Source: Wagnerdoeblera intermedia (GTDB lineage Bacteria; Pseudomonadota; Alphaproteobacteria; Rhodobacterales; Rhodobacteraceae). From it: a stretch of DNA of 64,000 nt. The stretch lies in assembly GCF_042647465.1 (NCBI RefSeq), contig NZ_JBHRVN010000008.1, one strand, 5' to 3'. The translations under genes and the position numbers were made by a program. Under the pieces are notes generated by a model. That model ran no database searches. It was given only the letters and a program-made list of their open reading frames with translations, and was not told the DNA's origin. This document shows, piece after piece, positions 60,401 through 64,000 of the stretch. Position 1 is the stretch's first letter; each line of letters begins with the position of its first letter.

Positions 60401-60709
60401 TTATCTGCGCAGGCGGGCGAACCGCGCCGAAATCGCAAAGACCGCATAGATCAGCACCGGCAGAAAAAACGGCCCCGGCGTCAGCAGCGCCATCCGCCAG
60501 GCATGAGAAAAATCATGCACCACCAGGTTAAAGACGACATTTCCAGACCCGGCAATCAGGGCAAAGAGCGTCAGCATCACCAGCAGATAGCCCGAATAAC
60601 CGTCATCCGGCTTTCCCCAGACGGCACGCACCACCAGCACCAGGGCCAGAGCAATCAGGGCAAGGCAGATCACATCGTTTGTGTAAAACGTGGCGGGCAG
60701 CAGAGTCAT
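60401..60709 (-). CDS. Small membrane protein, unknown function
   Basis: A 102-residue protein with three membrane helices: NDVICLALIALALVLVVRAVW, GYLLVMLTLFALIAGSGNVVFNLVV and GPFFLPVLIYAVFAISARFARLRR. ATG at 60709 follows AAAGGACCCTGC, a good ribosome binding site, and the frame upstream has no homology. I do not recognise a family. It is a single gene, convergent with the ferredoxin. Confidence 0.65.
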   Translation of the reverse strand: MTLLPATFYTNDVICLALIALALVLVVRAVWGKPDDGYSGYLLVMLTLFALIAGSGNVVFNLVVHDFSHAWRMALLTPGPFFLPVLIYAVFAISARFARLRR

Positions 60710-61112
60710 GCAGGGTCCTTTCGCGGCATGGCTGGAGAATACAACCTCTGATCGTAAAGGCCAGAGCCGGTGCTGAACTCTGCCCCCTGGATATTCAGGC
60801 CGATCACGGCACAGATCTCCCGGGGAAGGCGCGCTCATAAGGCGATGTGCAGGGCCGAGTGCCGACCCGGCGCAATCTGCCCATTTTTCAGGCAATTCTG
60901 ACGGCTGCCGCAGCACAGCCAACTGACAAGGTAAGCGCTCGGAACCTCAGCAAAACAAGGCATTTCCGCCGCCATTGCCGTGATCTGAGCGGCAGGGCGG
61001 CCAAAATAATTTGCGCCTCCAAGGGAACAATATACAGATTATTTATCGACATTCTGTCCACATTTTGACTACTTTTCCAAATCCGCACCGATCTGCCCCG
61101 GAGACTGCCCTG
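60710..61112. other. Intergenic region between divergent genes
   Basis: About 400 bases with no convincing gene. The AT-rich part near 61025-61080 (ATATACAGATTATTTATCG and CACATTTTGACTACTTTTCC) is the likely promoter region of the MarR-like gene and peptide transporter. I saw no clear palindrome. Confidence 0.45.
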
Positions 61113-61661
61113 ATGAGCAATGACGCCGCGCCCCTGAGTGACACGGAAACAGCCGCTGCCGTGGGGCCTGTCGTCTCGTCTTCGCATCTTGCGGGCGGTG
61201 GCTCTCCGGCACTCTCAGAGGTGGAATACGGGCTGATGGTCTTTTCTTCCGCCTTTGAGCGCTGGATGGTGCGCTGCATGGCGGCCGCAGGCCTGCCCGG
61301 GCTTTCCGCAACCGAAGTGGCGATTCTGCATTCGGTTGCGCACCGCGAGCGCGAAAAGCGCATGGCCGATATCGCTTTGGTTCTCGATATTGAGGACACG
61401 CATATCGTCTCTTACGCGCTGAAAAAGCTTGAGACGGCCGGGCTTATTCACAGCCGCCGTGACGGCAAGGAAAAGGTCGTCTCGATTTCAGAGCGCGGCT
61501 CTGCGGCCTGCACCCGCTACGGCCAGATCCGCGAAAAGCTGCTGATCGGGCTGACCCGTCAGGCCCGGCTGTCAGAGGGGGAACTCTCCGAGACGGCGGC
61601 ACTTTTGCGTATGCTTTCGGGCGCTTACAACCAGGCTGCTCGCGCGGCTGCTACTTACTGA
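61113..61661 (+). CDS. MarR-like winged-helix regulator
   Basis: A 182-residue regulator. After a variable 40-residue N-terminus, the winged helix is VEYGLMVFSSAFERWMVRCMAAAGLPGLSATEVAILHSVAHREREKRMADIALVLDIEDTHIVSYALKKLETAGLIHSRRDGKEKVVSISERG. This is the MarR fold, with the recognition helix in EDTHIVSYALKKLE. The tail is helical and fits a dimer interface. GGAG precedes the ATG at 61113. It lies eight bases before the ABC ATPase and probably controls that operon. Confidence 0.82.
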   Translation: MSNDAAPLSDTETAAAVGPVVSSSHLAGGGSPALSEVEYGLMVFSSAFERWMVRCMAAAGLPGLSATEVAILHSVAHREREKRMADIALVLDIEDTHIVSYALKKLETAGLIHSRRDGKEKVVSISERGSAACTRYGQIREKLLIGLTRQARLSEGELSETAALLRMLSGAYNQAARAAATY

Positions 61662-61669
61662 GGTCCGGT

Positions 61670-63502
61670 ATGACGATCGCCCCTTCCCCCGAGCTGCTGC
61701 GCGTTGAAAATCTCTCGGTCAACTTCGGCGCCTCTCAGGTGATCTCGGATCTGAGCTTCAGCGTCCGCGAAGGCCGCACCACGGCGGTGGTGGGTGAAAG
61801 CGGCTCGGGCAAATCCGTCACCTCGATGTCGATCATGCGTCTGGCCGATATTGCCGGGGCGCGCTACGCGGGCGGGCGGATCATGTTCATGCGCGACGGC
61901 GGCGGGATTGATCTGCTGTCGCGCGACCAGAAGGACATGCGGCGCATTCGTGGCAATGAGATCGCGATGATCTTCCAGGAGCCGATGACCTCGCTGAACC
62001 CGGTCTTTACCGTGGGCGATCAGCTGGCCGAAGTTCTGATGCTGCATGAGGGCATGTCGAAGTCTGAGGCCCTGGCGGAAGCCGAGCGGCTTTTGACCCT
62101 GGTGCGGCTGCCCGATGCGAAGGGGCTGATTACGCGCCATCCGCATCAGCTGTCGGGCGGGATGCGCCAGCGGGTGATGATCGCCATGGCGCTCGCCTGC
62201 CGGCCGAAACTGCTGATCGCTGATGAGCCGACGACCGCGCTTGACGTGACGGTGCAGGCCCAGATCCTCACGATCATGAAGGAACTGCAGGCCGAGCTTG
62301 GCATGGCGATGATTTTCATCACCCATGACATGGGCGTGGTGGCAGAAATGGCCGATGACGTGGTGGTCATGTGGAAGGGCCGCAAGGTCGAAGAAGGCCC
62401 GGTCGAAGAGGTCTTTGCCAGCCCCAAACACCCCTATACCCGTGCGCTCCTCTCGGCGGTCCCGAAACTCGGGTCGATGACCGGACAGCCCTTCCCGCTG
62501 CGCGAGCAGCTGACCATTCTGGAAGACGGTGCGCCGAAACTGGTGGGCGAGAACCGCGCCCAGGACACCGCGCGCTATGACCAAAAGCCGGTGCTGGAAG
62601 TCCGCGATCTGCTGGTGCGCTTTGACATCAAAAAGAACTTCTGGGGCAAGGCGACCCATCGCCTCTCAGCCGTCAATCACGTGAGCTTTGACATTTACCC
62701 CGGCGAAACCCTCGCGCTGGTGGGGGAATCCGGCTCCGGCAAATCCACCATCGGCCGCACGATCCAGCAGTTGCAAAAAGCCGTCTCGGGCGAGATCCGC
62801 TTTGGCGGCCGCAGCCTCTCAGAGATGAGCATGTCCGAGCGGCACAATCTGCGCCGCGACGTGCAATATATCTTCCAGGACCCCTTTGCCTCGCTCGATC
62901 CGCGCAAAACCGTGGGCTATTCGATTGCCGAGCCGATCCGCACCCATGGCCTTCTGGACAATGACCGCGCCATCAACGCCCGTGTGGGCGAATTGCTGGA
63001 GCGCGTGGGCCTGCAGCCCGCCATGGCCTCGCGCTATCCGCATGAGTTCTCCGGCGGGCAGCGCCAGCGGGTCTGCATTGCGCGGGCGCTGTCGTCAAAA
63101 CCGCGCCTGATTATCGCCGATGAGGCGCTGTCGGCCCTCGATGTCTCGGTTCAGGCCCAGGTGATTAACCTCTTTATGGATCTGCAGAAGGATGAGGGGC
63201 TGTCTTATCTCTTCATCAGCCACGACATGGCGGTGGTGGAGAAGATGAGCCACCGGGTCGCGGTGCTTTATCTGGGCCAGATCATGGAGTTGGGCTCACG
63301 CGCCCAGGTCTTTGAGGACACCCGTCACCCCTATACAAAGCGGCTTTTGTCGGCGGTGCCGGTGGCTGATCCGCGCCTTCGCGGCCCACGCGTGATGCTG
63401 GAAGGCGAAATCCCCTCGCCCGTCCGCCCCGTCGGCCAGGAGCCGAAAGTGCTGCCTTTGCAGGAAGTGGCTCCCGGCCATTTCGTTGCCGCCACAGAAT
63501 AA
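61670..63502 (+). CDS. Fused double ABC ATPase for peptide import (DppD-DppF/GsiA-like)
   Basis: A 610-residue protein with two complete ATPase domains. The first has Walker A VGESGSGKSVTS, signature LSGGMRQRVMIAMAL, Walker B KLLIADEPTTALDVTVQAQ and H-loop FITHDMGVVAEM. The second has GESGSGKSTIGRTI, FSGGQRQRVCIARAL, LIIADEALSALDVSVQAQ and FISHDMAVVEKM. Each domain is followed by an oligopeptide/dipeptide C-terminal segment (HPYTRALLSAVPK, HPYTKRLLSAVPV). It energises the peptide-type importer whose binding protein follows. Confidence 0.93.
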   Translation: MTIAPSPELLRVENLSVNFGASQVISDLSFSVREGRTTAVVGESGSGKSVTSMSIMRLADIAGARYAGGRIMFMRDGGGIDLLSRDQKDMRRIRGNEIAMIFQEPMTSLNPVFTVGDQLAEVLMLHEGMSKSEALAEAERLLTLVRLPDAKGLITRHPHQLSGGMRQRVMIAMALACRPKLLIADEPTTALDVTVQAQILTIMKELQAELGMAMIFITHDMGVVAEMADDVVVMWKGRKVEEGPVEEVFASPKHPYTRALLSAVPKLGSMTGQPFPLREQLTILEDGAPKLVGENRAQDTARYDQKPVLEVRDLLVRFDIKKNFWGKATHRLSAVNHVSFDIYPGETLALVGESGSGKSTIGRTIQQLQKAVSGEIRFGGRSLSEMSMSERHNLRRDVQYIFQDPFASLDPRKTVGYSIAEPIRTHGLLDNDRAINARVGELLERVGLQPAMASRYPHEFSGGQRQRVCIARALSSKPRLIIADEALSALDVSVQAQVINLFMDLQKDEGLSYLFISHDMAVVEKMSHRVAVLYLGQIMELGSRAQVFEDTRHPYTKRLLSAVPVADPRLRGPRVMLEGEIPSPVRPVGQEPKVLPLQEVAPGHFVAATE

Positions 63503-63524
63503 CCAACAAATGGGAGTTTTCACC

Positions 63525-64000
63525 ATGGCACTGACCCTGAAGCTGAAGGTCGCAGCCGCAGCGCTGCTGCTGGCCAGCTCGGCCCTGACCGCTCCGGCCC
63601 TTGCCGCCGGCAAGCTGACCGTTTCTTCGCCGCAGGATCCCGGCTCCTGGGACCCGATTGACACCTTCCTGGTGAACTGGGCCTCGGCTGCGACCAATAT
63701 CTTTGAGGGCCTGACCTATCGCGGCCCGGATATGAAACTGGTCCCCGGTCTGGCGGAGTCCTGGGAAGAGCTGGATGAGGGCAAGCGGCTGCGCTTCAAG
63801 CTGCGCCAGGGTGTCAGCTTCCACAACGGCGAGCCCTTCAACGCCGAAGCCGTGAAATTCACCTTTGAGCGTCTGCTCGGTGAAGAAGGGGGCAAAGGCC
63901 CGCAACGCTCAAACTACACCGCGATTGAAGCGGTTGAGATCGTTGACGAATTCACCGTCGATCTGAAGCTTTCGCGCCCCGATCCGGTGCTGCTGACCAA
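63525..64000 (+). CDS. ABC transporter substrate-binding protein, peptide family (N-terminal part)
   Basis: The first 158 codons of an SBP_bac_5 protein; it runs past the window end. The signal peptide is MALTLKLKVAAAALLLASSALTAPALAA. The mature part has LTVSSPQDPGSWDPIDTFLVNWASAATNIFEGLTYRGPDMKLVPGLAESWEELDEGKRLRFKLRQGVSFHNGEPFNAEAVKFTFERLL, the family signature. GGGAG precedes the ATG. Permease genes probably follow outside the window. Confidence 0.9.
   Translation, partial: MALTLKLKVAAAALLLASSALTAPALAAGKLTVSSPQDPGSWDPIDTFLVNWASAATNIFEGLTYRGPDMKLVPGLAESWEELDEGKRLRFKLRQGVSFHNGEPFNAEAVKFTFERLLGEEGGKGPQRSNYTAIEAVEIVDEFTVDLKLSRPDPVLLT

Noticed and set aside
61655..62659. A 334-codon minus-strand frame over the double ATPase
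   Set aside because: It is a mirror of the strongly conserved ATPase domains and typical of high-GC antisense openness.
1..64000. CRISPR arrays, tRNA or rRNA genes, prophage and defence systems
   Set aside because: I looked for regularly spaced repeats, cloverleaf-like sequences, phage structural genes and known defence families and saw none.

Overview
The window is high-GC DNA with the coding style of an alphaproteobacterium, most likely a Rhodobacteraceae/Paracoccaceae member. Supporting signs are short intergenic gaps with ATGA start/stop overlaps, three complete TRAP transporter sets, a rhizobial-type malonate operon, many FCD-type GntR regulators, and IS66/IS110/IS5 elements of the kind common in that group. 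No ribosomal, tRNA or other core genes are visible. The region reads as a nutrient-acquisition segment, chromosomal or on a large replicon. Genus is not decidable from the sequence alone.

Layout. 1-3748: end of a peptide/nickel-type ABC importer operon. 3827-7914: a PNPOx-like stress protein, a DoxX protein and a large PAS-GGDEF-EAL protein. 8714-15255: a complete malonate module (matP-Q-M TRAP transporter, malonyl-CoA decarboxylase matA, malonyl-CoA synthetase matB), divergent from its GntR regulator and with a palindromic operator between them. 15431-17766: an orphan gene, then the end of a polysaccharide cluster (WbuB-like glycosyltransferase and a decapitated UDP-GlcNAc 2-epimerase). 17767-25613: an insertion-sequence island in which two inverted IS110-family copies flank an IS5 element, one copy is split by an IS66 element carrying a UPF0149 passenger gene, and an IS427-type element sits beside them.

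25770-33165 (minus strand) is an operon for an ATP-dependent hydantoinase (hyuA, frameshifted; hyuB), a TRAP transporter and a HutC-type regulator. 33499-41962 (plus strand) starts with an FCD regulator, followed by seven closely packed genes: an isocitrate-lyase-superfamily lyase, a maleamate/N-carbamoylsarcosine-type amidase, a fumarate-reductase-like flavoprotein, an MmgE/PrpD protein, a dihydropyrimidinase-like hydrolase, an asparaginase homologue lacking one catalytic residue, and a PuuE-like deacetylase/imidase. This set suggests opening of a cyclic amide or imide, removal of nitrogen, and oxidation and cleavage of the resulting carboxylic acid. 41967-43304 is an unusual nitroreductase-methyltransferase fusion. 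43473-47834 is a third TRAP transporter with a second PrpD protein, convergent with gntR-tcuA-tcuB (tricarballylate oxidation, 47994-51208). An aldehyde dehydrogenase follows at 51473.

A shared 14-base motif, AACTGTTGACAGAT, upstream of 34303 and of 51473, with a palindromic relative upstream of 43473, suggests that these three units form one regulon. 52943-60334 holds a LysR regulator, an ABC importer with a frameshifted permease, and an FAD oxidoreductase / CoA-transferase / enoyl-CoA hydratase / 7Fe ferredoxin set, consistent with a CoA-dependent acid degradation route. 60401-64000 has a small membrane protein, a MarR-like regulator and the start of a peptide ABC transporter operon (fused double ATPase, then a substrate-binding protein that runs off the end).
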